DNA from: Leucobacter sp. UBA1945
GTDB taxonomy: Bacteria > Actinomycetota > Actinomycetes > Actinomycetales > Microbacteriaceae
DNA length: 64,000 nt
Assembly: GCA_002336855.1 (NCBI GenBank)
Contig: DDEV01000116.1
Location: forward strand, 763-64,762
Direction: 5' to 3'
The translations under genes and the position numbers were made by a program. This document shows positions 38,532 to 47,194 of this stretch, piece by piece. Position 1 is the stretch's first letter; each line of letters begins with the position of its first letter. A model generated the notes under the pieces. The model had not been told where the DNA came from and did not search any database. It saw only the letters and a program-made list of their open reading frames with translations.

Positions 38532-39493
38532 CGGCGGGCAGTCCTTACTCTCGAATCCAACAGGGCGTACAGCATGTCGACGATCAGGTTCGACACGACG
38601 ACGAAAAGGCCGCCGAGCAAGACGATCGCGATGACCACGGGGCGGTCCTGCATCGCCACACTCGTCACTGCGAGCGAACCGATGCCGGGCAGGCCGAAGA
38701 CCTGCTCGATCACGATGACCCCGCCGAGCAGCATACCGATGTCAATGCCGAGCTGCGTGACAAGCGGCGGCATGGCGCTGCGGAACGCATGCACGTAGGT
38801 GACTCGACGCTCGGTGATGCCCTTCGCCCTGGCGGTGCGAATGTAATCTTGGCCGAGCACCTCGAGCATCTGACCTCTCGTGAGTCGGGCGTAGACCGCT
38901 GCGATCACGAGCGCGAGCGTGAGCCACGGCAGCACGAGGTGCCACGCCCACTGCAACACGCCCTGGCCGGCTGGCACGTACCCCGATGCAGGGAACAATG
39001 TCAGCCCCATGCGCGTCGGAATGAAGTAGAGCGTGTAGAGCGCGATCATGCCGAGCACGAACGTCGGAAAGCTGATGCCGACGATCGCGAAGCTCTGCCC
39101 GAGGCGGTCTCGCACGCTGCCCGGGTTCTTGGCCGAGGCGATGCCGATGGGAATGCCGATCGCGAGCCACAGCACCACCGCGCCGAAAACGAGCGACATG
39201 GTCACGGGAATGCGGTTCACGATCAGATCACCGACAGGCAGGTTCGTGCGGTATGAGAACCCGAGATCACCCTGCAGCAGGTTGCCAAGGAACATGAAGT
39301 ACTGCTGAATCATCGGCTTGTCGAGCCCGAGATTCACTCGGATCTGCGCCATCAGTGCCTCAGTCGCCTTGTCACCGGCGATGATGCGCGCGGGATCAGA
39401 CGGCGATACGTAGAACAGCACGAACACGAAGATGCTGAGCATCAGGAGCACGAGCGCGCCGAAGGCGAGTCGTGACAGGAAGAAGCGGATCAT
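38528..39493 (-). CDS. Peptide ABC transporter permease, DppB type
   Basis: The 321-residue protein has six membrane helices and the BPD_transp_1 signature (EVLGQDYIRTARAKGITERRV with an EAA-like loop). The FVLFYVSPSDPARIIAGD start is typical of the DppB/OppB group. It pairs with the DppC-like permease, sharing a 4-nt overlap on each side (with dppC upstream and the S33 peptidase downstream). Confidence 0.92.
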   Translation of the reverse strand: MIRFFLSRLAFGALVLLMLSIFVFVLFYVSPSDPARIIAGDKATEALMAQIRVNLGLDKPMIQQYFMFLGNLLQGDLGFSYRTNLPVGDLIVNRIPVTMSLVFGAVVLWLAIGIPIGIASAKNPGSVRDRLGQSFAIVGISFPTFVLGMIALYTLYFIPTRMGLTLFPASGYVPAGQGVLQWAWHLVLPWLTLALVIAAVYARLTRGQMLEVLGQDYIRTARAKGITERRVTYVHAFRSAMPPLVTQLGIDIGMLLGGVIVIEQVFGLPGIGSLAVTSVAMQDRPVVIAIVLLGGLFVVVSNLIVDMLYALLDSRVRTARR

Positions 39494-40455
39494 GCTTTCG
39501 CCCCCTTCGTCGAGGTCGGATCAAGTGCGTCGCGCAGGCCGTCTCCGAGCAGGTTGAATGCGAGTGTGAGCGCGAGCAGGGCGAGGCCGGGCACGAGCAC
39601 CATCCACGGCGCGACGAGATACATCGAACCGTTCGCGGCGTCGGCGAGCATGTTGCCCCAGCTCGGGGTGGGTGGCACGATACCGAGCCCGAGGAACGAG
39701 AGCGTTGCCTCGAACACGATGGCCGCCGGGATCATGAGGGTGGTGTAGACAATGATCGGCACGACGAGGTTCGGCATCACGTCTCGGAACATCATCGACC
39801 AGCGGGACTCGCCGAGCGATCTCGCAGCCTCGATGAACTCGCGTTCTCGAATGGCGAGCACCTGACCGCGGATCACACGGGCGAGGCTTGCCCAGCTGAA
39901 GAACACGATCACCGCAATCGAGAGGCCGAGGCTCGAGCCGAGCACGGAGACGAGCGCAATCGCGACGAGCAAAAACGGCACGCTCATGACGAGGTCGATG
40001 ATGCGGCTGAGCACGGTGTCGACGACCCCGCCGAAGAAGCCCGCGATCGTACCGACGATCACGCCGATTGCCGAGGCGATCAGCGACGCCATCACGCCAA
40101 CGAGCAGCGAGACCCTTGCGCCGTAGGCGAGGCGCACGAACACGTCGCGGCCGAGTTGATCGGTGCCGAGCAGAAACTCTGCGTTCGGCCCGACGGGGAT
40201 GCCCGCCGATGAGAGCCCCGTCTCACGAAACTGCTCGGTCGGGCCGTGCCCGACCCACTGCGCGACCAGCGGGGCGCAGACCGCGAAGAGCACGGCAAGC
40301 ACGATCACGGCTGCCGAACCCACGCTTGCCGGGTCGCGCACAAGCCGTCTCATGGTCAGTTGCCACGAGGTGCGGGCCTTGATCTGCGCCGCCTGCTTCG
40401 CCGCTTGCCCGGGCGTGAGAATTCTGGTGGTTTTCAGCGGAAGCTTGACGTTCAC
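39490..40455 (-). CDS. Peptide ABC transporter permease, DppC type
   Basis: The 321-residue protein has a cytoplasmic start of about 45 residues and six membrane helices with the DppC marks: GTDQLGRDVFVRLAYGARVSL and the coupling loop LAIREREFIEAARSLGES. GTG 40455 was chosen because it overlaps the ATPase stop (GTGA); the longer frame would lie within the ATPase gene. Confidence 0.92.
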   Translation of the reverse strand: MNVKLPLKTTRILTPGQAAKQAAQIKARTSWQLTMRRLVRDPASVGSAAVIVLAVLFAVCAPLVAQWVGHGPTEQFRETGLSSAGIPVGPNAEFLLGTDQLGRDVFVRLAYGARVSLLVGVMASLIASAIGVIVGTIAGFFGGVVDTVLSRIIDLVMSVPFLLVAIALVSVLGSSLGLSIAVIVFFSWASLARVIRGQVLAIREREFIEAARSLGESRWSMMFRDVMPNLVVPIIVYTTLMIPAAIVFEATLSFLGLGIVPPTPSWGNMLADAANGSMYLVAPWMVLVPGLALLALTLAFNLLGDGLRDALDPTSTKGAKA

Positions 40456-42146
40456 AGCGATGCCTCCTCTGCGGCCATCTGGGCGACAATGTCTGCCGCG
40501 CCCGCACCTTCTCTGTGTGGCAGATCGAGGTAGGCGGCGGCGAGCAACTTCTTCGTAAAGGGCTGCTGCGGGTTGGTGTACATCGATTCCGGATCGCCGA
40601 GTTCGATGATTCGGCCCCCCTCCATCACCGCGATGCGGTCGCACATGTGACGCACCACTGCGAGGTCGTGCGAGATGAAGAGGTAGGTCAGGCCGAGGTC
40701 GCGCTGCAGATCGTCGAGCAGACTGAGCACTTGAGCCTGCACCGTCACGTCGAGCGCAGAGACCGGCTCGTCAAGAATCACGAGCTCGGGCTTCAGCGCG
40801 ATCGCCCTGGCGATGCCAATGCGCTGCCGCTGCCCCCCCGAGAACTGCGAGGGAAACCTGTTGTAGTGCTCTGGGTTGAGCCCCACCTGTTCGAGCAACT
40901 CCTGTACACGGCGCTGACGATCCTTGCCGCTGGCAACGCCATGAATTCGAAAAGGATCACCGATGATCGAGCCGACTCGACGCTTGGGGTTGAGCGAACC
41001 GAAGGGGTCTTGAAAGACCACCTGCACCTTTTTGCGCTGCTCGCGCCATGCCTTGCCCTTCACCTCGGAAATATCGCGACCATCGAATATGACCTCGCCG
41101 CTCGAGGGCAAGATGAGACCGGCGATGGTGCGGGCGAGTGTGGTCTTGCCGCAACCGCTTTCGCCGACAAGGCCGAGGGTCTCGCCCCGCTTCACTTCGA
41201 GCGAGATATTGTCGAGCACCGTGCGCTCTTGGCCGCGCTTCTGCTTGAACGAGAGCGAGATGTCTCGCACCTCGACGATGTGTTCGGCAGGCTGTGGCAC
41301 GGCCGCGTGGTCGACAACGGGGTCTTCGGCGGCAGCCGCTTCCCTCGCAGCCTGTGCGCCGCGGGTGCCCTTGCTGAACGAAGACGACTCGATGAGGCTG
41401 ATGGTGTAGGGATCCTGCGGGTTTGAGAACAGCTCGGCGCTCTCGCCGATCTCCATCTGGTTGCCCTGATACATGACCATGACTCGGTCGGCTACACTCG
41501 CCATCACACCGAGATCGTGGCTGATCATCAACACGGTCGCCCCCATGTCGCGTTGCATCTCGGCGAGCAGATCGAGAATCTGAGCCTGCACGGTCGAGTC
41601 GAGAGCGGTGGTCGGCTCGTCGGCGATGATGAGGGCCGGGCCGAGTGAGAGGCTCATGGCGATCATGACGCGCTGGCGCATGCCGCCTGAAAACTGGTGC
41701 GGGTAGGCGTCGAAACGGGTCGCCGCATCGGGAATGTGGACCTTGGTGAGCAGCTCTATCGCGCGCGCCTTCGCTGCTTGCTTCGATACCTTTTCGTGAG
41801 CCTGGATCTGCTCGACGATCTGCCACCCGATCGTGTACTGCGGGTGCAAGCTCGAGAGGGGGTCTTGAAAGACCATGCTGATTTCTTTGCCGCGCTTACG
41901 ACGCAGCTGTTCGGCACCCAGGGTCAGCAGGTTCTCGCCGCGAAAACGCACCTCGCCCGACGTCTTCGCAGCTGGAATTAGCCCCATCGCAGACTGCACG
42001 AGCACAGATTTGCCCGAACCGGATTCACCAACGATGCCGAAGAACTCCCCCTCTTGCACGTCAAACGAGACGTTCTTCACGGCATGTACGGGCCCGTCTT
42101 CGGTGGGAATATCGACCACCAGATCGCGCACCTCAAGAATCGACAT
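40452..42146 (-). CDS. Peptide ABC transporter ATPase with two fused nucleotide-binding domains (DppD-DppF)
   Basis: This 564-residue protein carries two complete ABC domains. The first (about 3-255) has [18 protein letters not shown] and [12 protein letters not shown]; the second (about 290-545) has [18 protein letters not shown] and [12 protein letters not shown]. It therefore supplies both ATPases of the transporter from one chain. A Glu/Ala-rich linker lies between. ATG 42146 follows GAGGAG at a suitable distance. It overlaps dppC by 4 nt. Confidence 0.94.
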   Translation of the reverse strand: MSILEVRDLVVDIPTEDGPVHAVKNVSFDVQEGEFFGIVGESGSGKSVLVQSAMGLIPAAKTSGEVRFRGENLLTLGAEQLRRKRGKEISMVFQDPLSSLHPQYTIGWQIVEQIQAHEKVSKQAAKARAIELLTKVHIPDAATRFDAYPHQFSGGMRQRVMIAMSLSLGPALIIADEPTTALDSTVQAQILDLLAEMQRDMGATVLMISHDLGVMASVADRVMVMYQGNQMEIGESAELFSNPQDPYTISLIESSSFSKGTRGAQAAREAAAAEDPVVDHAAVPQPAEHIVEVRDISLSFKQKRGQERTVLDNISLEVKRGETLGLVGESGCGKTTLARTIAGLILPSSGEVIFDGRDISEVKGKAWREQRKKVQVVFQDPFGSLNPKRRVGSIIGDPFRIHGVASGKDRQRRVQELLEQVGLNPEHYNRFPSQFSGGQRQRIGIARAIALKPELVILDEPVSALDVTVQAQVLSLLDDLQRDLGLTYLFISHDLAVVRHMCDRIAVMEGGRIIELGDPESMYTNPQQPFTKKLLAAAYLDLPHREGAGAADIVAQMAAEEASL

Positions 42147-42232
42147 CAATCACTCCTCATCGAACTTCATACTCACGAACGAGCGTTGGTGGCGGCACGA
42201 GCTCGTACCGCCACCACACCCGGGCAGTCTGG

Positions 42233-43999
42233 CTACTGCTTCAGCCAGACGTTCGCCCAGTCACCGTTCTGAGCCAGCGCATAGATCTGGAAGTTCTGCA
42301 CGCGCTCCGAGTGGTAGTTCGCCTTCTTGCGGGCGACGATGCTGACGACCGGCGAATCTGCCATCACCGTCTGGTCAACCTGGTGCCAGAGATCGGCTGC
42401 CTCCTCTGGCGTCGCCGCTGCGAGAGCCTCGGCGGCCAGCTTGTTGGCCTCTTCGTTGTTGTAGTCGACGTAGTTGTACGACTGCGGAGTGCCGTCAAAG
42501 GTGAACTGCGGCTGGAAGACGCTGCGCGCGGCGCCGCCAACCCAGTCAGGCGACCAGCCGACGAGTGCGATATCCCATGCCCCGCTCGTTGCGTTCTCGC
42601 GGTTCGTCATGAAGTTCGCGTAGTAGTCGGTCGGGGGCACCGGGAACAGCTCGACAGTGATGCCCGCTTCCTCGAGGCTCGCCTGCACGGTCTGAGCGAT
42701 ATCGGGCTGGCTGCCGAGGTTGCGGTAGGGGAACTTCAGGGTGAGGTTCGTCACGCCGGCCTCTGCAAGCAGCTTCTTGGCCTTCTCGGGATCGGCCTTG
42801 CCGCTCTCGTCACCAAACGGAGCGAACGGCTTGTATCCGTTGATGCCGGGGCCGAAGATGCCGTTGGTCACGGTCGCGATCTGCTCGCCGCCCATGACCT
42901 GCTGAACTGCGGGCTTGTCGATCGCGTACTGCAGGGCCTCGCGCACCTTCGGGTTCTGCAGGGCACCGCCGTTGTTGCTGGTCTTGGTGTTGATCCACAT
43001 GAACTGGTCGATGCCGCCGTTCTCCATCGTGGTGAACTTCGTGTCGTTCGCCGCGACGAGCTGCTGGATGTTCGCCGGGCTCGGCTGAAGGTCGAACAGT
43101 ACGTCTGCCGAACCTGCCTGCAGCTGCTGCATCGCGGCATCGCCCTCGACGCCCATCGTCATCTCGATCTCGTCAACATACGCCTTGCGCAGCGGGTCGC
43201 TGTCTGCCTTCCACGACTCGTTTCGCACGAGCAGGAGCTTCACGTCAGGCGTGTGCTCCTTGATCTTGTATGGGCCCGAAGCGACGAAGTTCGCGCGGTA
43301 CTCGGGCGAGTCAGGCAGGTAGTCGAGCGACTCGATCGCCGCGGGGTTCGCCGTCGGCAGGCTCAGCATCGAGGTGAAGTCAGACGCGGGCTCGACCAGC
43401 TTGAAGATGACGGTCTTATCATCAGGCGTCTCGATGCCCGAGATGTCGTTGTTCTCGATGTAGTCCTTCATTGCGGCGGCCTCTGGCGCGACTGCGGCAA
43501 AACCATCGCAGAACTCGGGCATGCCTTCGATCAGGTTGATGAAGTAGCTGCCGAGCGCTGCACCAATGTGGGGGTTGCAGATGCGCTTGATGCCGCGCTC
43601 GAAGTCTGCGGCGACAATGTCGCGAGCCCCGTCAGGTGCGTCCCAGGTGATTCCGTCACGAAGCTTCACCTCGTAGGTGAGACCGTCGTCGCTGGGAGTA
43701 GGCACCTCTGCAGCAAGGTCGCCGGTGAGCTGAATACGCTCTGATTCTTCGTTCGATGACACGTAGCTCAAGACCGAGCGCGAGATCGTGCGCACGACGT
43801 TGTTGACAGGAACGTATGCGGTCAGCTGCGGATCGATGCGATCGACGTCGCCGTTCGCAAGCACCTTCAGCGTGCCGCCTGGCGTAGCTTCGCCCGCGTC
43901 GCCGCCGCCGGAGGCGTTGCCCCCGTTCGCGCAACCGCTGAGCACCAGAGCGGCAGCCGCTGCGATGGCAGCGGTGGAGTAGAGCAGTTTTCGAGTCAT
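42233..43999 (-). CDS. Peptide-binding lipoprotein of the ABC transporter (SBP family 5)
   Basis: The 588-residue protein begins with a lipoprotein signal peptide ending in VLSGC (about residue 23). The mature part is a family 5 solute-binding protein (DppA/OppA type) with the GGTLKVLANGDVDRIDP start and the LTYEVKLRDGITWDAPDG segment. It captures peptides outside the membrane and delivers them to the DppB-DppC channel. ATG 43999 was chosen; AAAGGTGA lies just before. It is the first gene of the operon, 86 nt upstream of the ATPase gene. Confidence 0.94.
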   Translation of the reverse strand: MTRKLLYSTAAIAAAAALVLSGCANGGNASGGGDAGEATPGGTLKVLANGDVDRIDPQLTAYVPVNNVVRTISRSVLSYVSSNEESERIQLTGDLAAEVPTPSDDGLTYEVKLRDGITWDAPDGARDIVAADFERGIKRICNPHIGAALGSYFINLIEGMPEFCDGFAAVAPEAAAMKDYIENNDISGIETPDDKTVIFKLVEPASDFTSMLSLPTANPAAIESLDYLPDSPEYRANFVASGPYKIKEHTPDVKLLLVRNESWKADSDPLRKAYVDEIEMTMGVEGDAAMQQLQAGSADVLFDLQPSPANIQQLVAANDTKFTTMENGGIDQFMWINTKTSNNGGALQNPKVREALQYAIDKPAVQQVMGGEQIATVTNGIFGPGINGYKPFAPFGDESGKADPEKAKKLLAEAGVTNLTLKFPYRNLGSQPDIAQTVQASLEEAGITVELFPVPPTDYYANFMTNRENATSGAWDIALVGWSPDWVGGAARSVFQPQFTFDGTPQSYNYVDYNNEEANKLAAEALAAATPEEAADLWHQVDQTVMADSPVVSIVARKKANYHSERVQNFQIYALAQNGDWANVWLKQ

Positions 44000-44163
44000 T
44001 GAGTCACCTTTGAGTCGTTGAGTCTTCCAGCGCTGAGTGCGAGAGAAGTTCGGATGCGCTCGAAATTCACCCATCCGACATGTGAAATGGTACATGGCAT
44101 AGATGATTTTTGGATACCTGCAAAGATTACGAAAGAGTTTCAATCTGCCTGACTGTCACGAAT

Positions 44164-44169
44164 AGGATG
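44164..44169 (+). promoter_or_regulatory. Possible -10 box before the YbdK-type gene
   Basis: TAGGAT (44164-44169) lies 35 nt before the ATG. TTCAAT (44140-44145), 18 nt upstream, could be the -35 box. AAGGAGCGC before the ATG is a good ribosome-binding site. The interval 44000-44204 also must hold the divergent promoter of the peptide operon, which I could not place. Confidence 0.3.
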
Positions 44170-44204
44170 CTCATATCCGTCGCGATCACGAAGGAGCGCT
44201 CACC

Positions 44205-45398
44205 ATGCCGATTGCCTTCGCGCCCTCCCCACGATCGACACTCGGTCTCGAATGGGAACTCGCGCTCGTCGATCAGCGCACCCGCGAGCTCACGAACATC
44301 GCCCCCGAATTGCTTCCGGCTCTCCAGCAACACTTCCCCACCTCGCAGTTTCCGCACCTCACCGGCGAGCTATTGCAAAACACGATCGAACTCGTCACCG
44401 CGCCACACAGGCGCGTTGCCGATGCCACCTCAGATCTTCGCGAGCTGGCGATCCTCGCCCGAGGCGCTGCTGCGAACCACGGAGCCGAGCTGATCGGCTC
44501 AGGCAGCCACCCCTTTGGCCGCTGGGACCAGCAGCTGGTGACCGAGAGCGAGCGTTACGACCGCTTCATCGAGAAGTACCGATGGTGGGGCCGCAACATG
44601 TTGATTTGGGGCGTGCATATTCACATCGGGATCGACCGCCAGGATCGCGTCGTGCCGATCATGCATGCCCTGTTGACGCATCTGCCGCACCTGCTCGCGC
44701 TGTCGGCGTCGAGCCCGTTCTGGGCCAGCGAATCGACGGGGTACGCATCGAACCGCACGCTGCGCTTTCAACAGCTGCCCACCGCCGGGCTGCCCTGGGA
44801 GGTCGACGATTGGGCGGGCGTCGAACTCGTGCTCGAAGACCTCGCGAAAACCGACATCATCGCCGAGCCCACCGAGGCGCGCTGGGACATTCGCCCCGCA
44901 CCGAAATGGGGAACCCTCGAAGTTCGATTCTGCGATGGAGCCTCGACCCTCGCGAGCATCGGGGCGCTCGCCGCGCTGACCCAGTGTCTCGCGGAGCATT
45001 ACCAGCGACAGGCCGATCTCGGACAGCCGCTCCCCCGCCTGCGCCCTTGGTTCGTGCGTGAAAACAAGTGGCGGGCAGCGAGATACGGTCTCGACGCCGA
45101 CATCATTATCGGCGACGATGGATCGCAGGCTCCCCTGCGCACTGAAATCACGAGCCTGCTTGAAACACTTGCGCCCGTGGCGGAGTCTCTCGGCTGCGAA
45201 GCCGAGCTCGCCCATGTCAGGTTGCTGCTCGATGCCCAGCTGCCAGGTGGCGGTACAAGCGCCGAGCGTCAACTGAGACTCTTCGAGCAACTCGGCGGCA
45301 CCCAGGCGGGGCATTCGGCGCTCGTCGGCGTGGTCGACTCGTTGGCACGCGAGTTCAGCGCCGGGCTCGAGCAATTGGATGCCGCTGCCCCCGCATAA
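44205..45398 (+). CDS. ybdK: Carboxylate-amine ligase, YbdK type (glutamate-cysteine ligase 2 family)
   Basis: The 397-residue protein has the GCS2 family pattern: TLGLEWELALVD, TGELLQNTIELVT, GSGSHPFGRW, GVHIHIGID, and RPAPKWGTLEVRFCDG near residue 235. Members show weak glutamate-cysteine ligase activity in vitro. Actinobacteria use mycothiol rather than glutathione, so the real substrate is uncertain. A good AAGGAG site supports the ATG. It is followed, 57 nt later, by a VOC-family gene on the same strand. Confidence 0.88.
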   Translation: MPIAFAPSPRSTLGLEWELALVDQRTRELTNIAPELLPALQQHFPTSQFPHLTGELLQNTIELVTAPHRRVADATSDLRELAILARGAAANHGAELIGSGSHPFGRWDQQLVTESERYDRFIEKYRWWGRNMLIWGVHIHIGIDRQDRVVPIMHALLTHLPHLLALSASSPFWASESTGYASNRTLRFQQLPTAGLPWEVDDWAGVELVLEDLAKTDIIAEPTEARWDIRPAPKWGTLEVRFCDGASTLASIGALAALTQCLAEHYQRQADLGQPLPRLRPWFVRENKWRAARYGLDADIIIGDDGSQAPLRTEITSLLETLAPVAESLGCEAELAHVRLLLDAQLPGGGTSAERQLRLFEQLGGTQAGHSALVGVVDSLAREFSAGLEQLDAAAPA

Positions 45399-45455
45399 TC
45401 CTCAGCGAACTGCTCGGCGAATTCACGAGTCCGCCCGCGAGTTAAGGAGCGCATA

Positions 45456-45884
45456 ATGCAGACTGTCTATCTCTGGTTTCCTGGCAATGCCGCAGAGGCT
45501 ATGCGCTTCTATCACGGCGTGTTTGGCGGACAGCTCACGCTGCACACCTTCGCCGATTTCGGGCGCGATGACGGCCCGGCCGACGCGATTGCGCACGGAG
45601 TGCTGAGCGGCCCCGTCGAGCTCTACGCTGCTGATGCGGCGGCGCACGAGGCCACGCTCGAGATGCGAGGCGTCAGCCTTGCTTTGCTCGGGACGGCTGA
45701 CGCCGAGACCAGCACGCAATGGTTCGCGCAACTCGCCGCAGGCGGAGAAGTGCTGGACCAATTGCAGGCACGCGGGTGGGGCGCCTCTGACGGTCAGCTC
45801 GTCGACCGCTACGGAGTTCGGTGGCTCATCGGCTTCGAGCACGGCGAGGGCGACGAGAGCGGCGCGAACAACCCGGATCGGTAG
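45456..45884 (+). CDS. VOC superfamily protein, PhnB-like
   Basis: The 142-residue protein has the paired beta-alpha-beta-beta-beta modules of the vicinal oxygen chelate fold: a start with VYLWFPGNAAEAMRFYHGVFGG, an FADFGRDDGPADAIAHGVL stretch, and DGQLVDRYGVRWLIGF near the end. PhnB-like members have no firmly known function; some resemble antibiotic-resistance or glyoxalase proteins. TTAAGGAGCGCATA gives the ribosome-binding site. It may be co-transcribed with the YbdK gene. Confidence 0.85.
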   Translation: MQTVYLWFPGNAAEAMRFYHGVFGGQLTLHTFADFGRDDGPADAIAHGVLSGPVELYAADAAAHEATLEMRGVSLALLGTADAETSTQWFAQLAAGGEVLDQLQARGWGASDGQLVDRYGVRWLIGFEHGEGDESGANNPDR

Positions 45885-45961
45885 AGCGGCGTTGCTGAGA
45901 TGGTGACCCACTCGCGCTTGGAGTGTCGCGCAGCGCTTGCCCCGCACGCGACCCGCCCAAG

Positions 45962-47134
45962 CTACCGATCGAGAAACCAGCCGAGCACGTGCGGGAACGC
46001 GAGCATCGCCGCAACGATCGCGATGAAGATCGCGGTCGTCCACGCCGCGGAGCGTCGCTTCAGGCGCTGACCGCTGACCGCGACCTGGCTGCGCGGATGG
46101 GAAGCTCGCGGGTCAGAGTAGGTCTTCGCCTGGTGACCGATCTCGTCGCCGAAGAGCTCCGAGAATCTCAGCAGGGCGGTGATCTCGTTTCGGTCGCTCC
46201 AGCCTCGAACTTTGTTCGACGCCACGATCAGGCGATCCTCGACCACCTCGACATCCCAATGCTTGCCGTAGTCGATGAGGCACGCCATGACGTCTGGGGT
46301 CAGCAGTTCGAGTGCATCGCGTTCGTATCCCTTCGGCGCGTACACCGCGAAGTGCCGATCGAAGTCGCCCTCGAGGCTCATCCGCTCGGTGCCGGGCAGC
46401 ACGCCGCGCAAGCTCCCGTTACGACGCGAATCGATCATGAGGTGCGGCAGATCGCGCGGCAGTCTCGTCGTCAGGTAGCGAAACGCGTTGCGCGGCCCCT
46501 TCGGGTCGCTCTTGCTGCCTTGATACGTCGCCACCGCGATCTGCAGCCCCGGCTCGTACGCGAACCCACCCGTCCACAGCGCAAACTCCGCCCGAAACAG
46601 GGGCTTGTTCGGGTCGTCTCCGGCCGCCGAGCCATTCGAGGTCTTCTTCGATGAGGTCTTCGACGCCTTCTTCGAGGCCCGCGCCTGCGCCTGCTCACGA
46701 AGTCGCCTCGGCAACTGCACCGCAGTCCCCTCAGCGAACATGATGCCCGCTCGCGGAGGGGCGAAGCCGAAGCGCATAAAACCGAGGTCGCGCGCCGCAG
46801 CAAAGCGCTTGATTGCGATGGCACGCCTCGCGTCGCTCGGCATGGTCAGCATGATGAGGCCGCCGAGCCACAACATGATGCTGCCCCACACCGAGATGAT
46901 GTACACCACCGGGCGAATCAGGTCGAGCCACCCTGGCATCGAGATGGTGAACGGAAACTCCATGACCAGGCTGGTGCCGAGCAAAGAAAGAGGCACCGCG
47001 GCGAGCAAGAGCAGCCCGCCCTTGGCGGCCATGCGGAATGCCCCCGGGTCGTCGGCCCGCACCTCCGCCCAGCTCACGTGGCGCGGCCACTCAGCGCGAA
47101 ACTGCGCGAGGCGCTCGTCGCGCGGCGAATTCAC
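45962..47134 (-). CDS. Membrane protein of unknown function
   Basis: The 390-residue protein has two membrane helices near the N terminus (about 38-58 and 75-97) and one at the C terminus (about 366-388). The middle is a soluble domain of about 250 residues with a Lys/Ser-rich insert (SKKASKTSSKKTS, around 155-170) and the motifs LPHLMIDSRRNGS, FAVYAPKGYERDALELLTPDVMACLIDYGKHWD. The last pattern is often seen in actinobacterial proteins that I know only as hypothetical. It starts 60 nt after ffh on the same strand and may be read with it. Confidence 0.75.
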   Translation of the reverse strand: MNSPRDERLAQFRAEWPRHVSWAEVRADDPGAFRMAAKGGLLLLAAVPLSLLGTSLVMEFPFTISMPGWLDLIRPVVYIISVWGSIMLWLGGLIMLTMPSDARRAIAIKRFAAARDLGFMRFGFAPPRAGIMFAEGTAVQLPRRLREQAQARASKKASKTSSKKTSNGSAAGDDPNKPLFRAEFALWTGGFAYEPGLQIAVATYQGSKSDPKGPRNAFRYLTTRLPRDLPHLMIDSRRNGSLRGVLPGTERMSLEGDFDRHFAVYAPKGYERDALELLTPDVMACLIDYGKHWDVEVVEDRLIVASNKVRGWSDRNEITALLRFSELFGDEIGHQAKTYSDPRASHPRSQVAVSGQRLKRRSAAWTTAIFIAIVAAMLAFPHVLGWFLDR

Positions 47135-47194
47135 TTCGCCTCCGAGCGCGCCAAAGCGTGCAGCATCGCCTGGTACACGCGATGCACGCGACGC

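Noticed and set aside
42311..43744. A plus-strand frame opposite the peptide-binding lipoprotein
   Set aside because: Shadow frame; the minus-strand gene has a lipobox and family motifs.
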